A program made the position numbers and the translations under genes. Source: Verrucomicrobiales bacterium (GTDB lineage Bacteria > Verrucomicrobiota > Verrucomicrobiia > Verrucomicrobiales > DEV007). From it: a DNA stretch of 64,000 nucleotides. Location: assembly GCA_029213265.1 (NCBI GenBank), contig JARGNG010000010.1:1-64000 (forward strand), read 5' to 3'. The notes under the pieces were generated by a model. That model was not told where the DNA came from, did not search any database, and saw only the letters and a list, made by a program, of their open reading frames with translations. Shown here piece by piece: positions 62,518 to 64,000 of this stretch (the stretch's first letter is position 1; every line of letters begins with the position of its first letter).

Positions 62518-64000
62518 ATGAAGCCGCATACGACTCAATTCAGGAATCGATCAACCGGGAAAGGGTTTGTCCAACCCCCTCCTGTGGCGATCTCTGAACA
62601 GGAGACTCCCCAGCCGGAGTCCCGGGAGATTTCCTTATCCAACGAGTCGGACGCAGTCGAAACTCTTCGCCAACTGGAAAAGGTGGTATCCGAATTCATG
62701 ATCACCTATCCTTCGCATACCCAGAGGATCCCTTCGATCCGACCGGGTGAAAATGCGATGATTGGTTTCGTCCGTGCGATGGTTGCGTCGATGGCTGCCA
62801 AGCAGGAGGAATTAGAAAGACTGAACGAAGAAGTGCTCGAAGCGGCGTCTGAGAAGGAACGCTTCTTTGCCAATATGAGTCACGAGGTTCGCACTCCCAT
62901 GAACGGGATTTTCGGGATGGTAAACCTCCTTCGTGAGATGGATCTCGACCCCGTGCAGCGCGAATATATGGACATGGTTCATGCTTCGAGCGAGTCGCTG
63001 CTCAACATTCTCGATGACATTCTGGACTATGCGAAATTGAATTCCGGAGAATTTCAGCTTCGCCCGCGCTCATTCGATCTCGGCAAATTGATCCGCGAAG
63101 CACTCTGCGTCTACAAACCGACTGCGGACAAAAAAGGCATCGATCTAGGGGCCACTATTTGCTCCTCCCTTCCCGATGAGTTTATCGCGGACGACCTTCG
63201 ACTCAAACAAATCCTCTCCAACCTCGTCAGCAATGCGATCAAATTTACGGACGAAGGTGGAGTCAGCGTGCAAGTGCGAGGCATCGAAAAGTCAGGCCGC
63301 TTACAACTCCTCTTTGAAGTAAAAGATACCGGAATCGGCATTTCTCCGGAGGCGGGAAAAACTTTGTTTTCCCCCTTTCGCCAAATCGAATCCGAGGATG
63401 AACGCCGCTACGATGGAACCGGCCTCGGCCTCGCAATTTCCAAAAACCTGGTTGAAGCAATGGGCGGAAGGGTCTGGTTTGAGAGCGAATCCGGAGTTGG
63501 GACCGCATTTCTTTTCACGGTTGACTACGAAGAGGCAAATATTCCCGAAGAGGAACCTGATGACCTCGTCAATCGACGTACACTCAATGAAGAACGCACA
63601 CAGGCGATTCGAACGAGAACAAAGAAGAGAGTTCTTCTTGTCGAGGACAACAAGATGAACCAAAAGGTCGCCAGTCTAACCCTGCAGCAGCTGGGATGCG
63701 AAGTAACGATCGCCAACAACGGTCAGGAAGCCGTTGATCTGGCAGATGGACCAATTCACTTTGATCTGATCTGCATGGATGTAAACATGCCTGTGATGAA
63801 CGGTCTCGACGCAGCCAAAGCCATTCGACAACTCAATCACCACAATGCCACAACCCGTATTCTGGCAATGACCGGCATGGCATTCGAGGAGGATCGCGAT
63901 AACTGCATCGCCGCCGGGATGGACGACGTCGTCACAAAGCCGTTTGATCTCAACGACCTCCGGACTCGTGTCGAGGAAATCGGAAACACTGATCTGGCCG
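62518..64000 (+). CDS. Cytoplasmic hybrid histidine kinase, 3' end outside window
   Basis: From the ATG at 62518 the frame is open to the window edge (494 codons). An N-terminal stretch of about 110 residues has no known sensor fold and no membrane helix. The HisKA domain follows with His122 (ANMSHEVRTPMNGIFG), then the ATPase domain (LVSNAIKFTDEGG, VKDTGIGISPEAG, GTGLGLAISKNLV) and a receiver with Asp421 (FDLICMDVNMPVMNG) and the end motif TKPF. An AT-rich leader with no clear ribosome site precedes the ATG. Confidence 0.88.
   Translation, partial: MKPHTTQFRNRSTGKGFVQPPPVAISEQETPQPESREISLSNESDAVETLRQLEKVVSEFMITYPSHTQRIPSIRPGENAMIGFVRAMVASMAAKQEELERLNEEVLEAASEKERFFANMSHEVRTPMNGIFGMVNLLREMDLDPVQREYMDMVHASSESLLNILDDILDYAKLNSGEFQLRPRSFDLGKLIREALCVYKPTADKKGIDLGATICSSLPDEFIADDLRLKQILSNLVSNAIKFTDEGGVSVQVRGIEKSGRLQLLFEVKDTGIGISPEAGKTLFSPFRQIESEDERRYDGTGLGLAISKNLVEAMGGRVWFESESGVGTAFLFTVDYEEANIPEEEPDDLVNRRTLNEERTQAIRTRTKKRVLLVEDNKMNQKVASLTLQQLGCEVTIANNGQEAVDLADGPIHFDLICMDVNMPVMNGLDAAKAIRQLNHHNATTRILAMTGMAFEEDRDNCIAAGMDDVVTKPFDLNDLRTRVEEIGNTDLA

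Noticed and set aside
1-64000. CRISPR array, prophage, integron or insertion sequence
   Set aside because: No regularly spaced repeats, phage structural genes, transposase or terminal inverted repeats were seen; the Xer proteins look like housekeeping recombinases.

Overview
The window looks like chromosomal DNA of a Verrucomicrobiota bacterium, or at least a PVC-superphylum relative. This is inferred from gene content, not measured. The pointers are LL-diaminopimelate aminotransferase for lysine and wall synthesis, secreted sulfatases with a DUF1080-type lipoprotein, a Coa1-family protein, Gld-type ABC genes with a DUF4340 protein, and zinc-ribbon proteins with long Pro/Glu-rich linkers. Genes are dense on both strands. 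I saw no tRNA, rRNA, CRISPR array, complete insertion sequence or prophage, and no gene-free gap above about 300 bases.

Region 1-13.6 kb: a TolC-like lipoprotein running off the left edge, RNase P RNA, a broken sulfatase fused to a transporter tail, a PhoD-like phosphatase, an FHA-adenylate cyclase and a pstSCAB phosphate uptake operon. A Coa1-like protein, a YugP-like protein without its catalytic motif and a DUF1080 lipoprotein follow.

Region 13.6-29.5 kb: an orphan oppDF ATPase pair, infA, dapL, an outer-membrane barrel candidate, an S10 peptidase, a degraded gene remnant, nuoB-nuoC without other nuo genes, a PGPGW membrane protein, an aminotransferase, trpF, a U32 peptidase, rdgB and exonuclease III.

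Region 29.6-44.3 kb: a Gld-type ABC exporter operon (ATPase, permease, GldG, DUF4340) closed by a terminator, then a hybrid histidine kinase with a clear promoter. After these come an SDR, two poorly known exported or anchored proteins, a LOG protein, an interrupted small membrane gene, msrB, a ClC channel pseudogene, xerC and a DUF4912-like gene.

Region 44.4-64 kb: hisF, pgi, a Dabb protein, an Rrf2 regulator divergent from cysIJ, a sulfatase, a Fur-family regulator, xerD, a 951-residue zinc-ribbon protein, an unknown gene coupled to ruvA, another sulfatase, and a second hybrid kinase running off the right edge.

The most unusual features are four damaged genes (three with in-frame TGA codons), a 13-base palindrome found as a pair 22 bp apart at two distant intergenic loci, an oversized periplasmic insertion in PstC, and a peptidase homologue without HExxH. 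No CRISPR-like or defence-like new system is evident.
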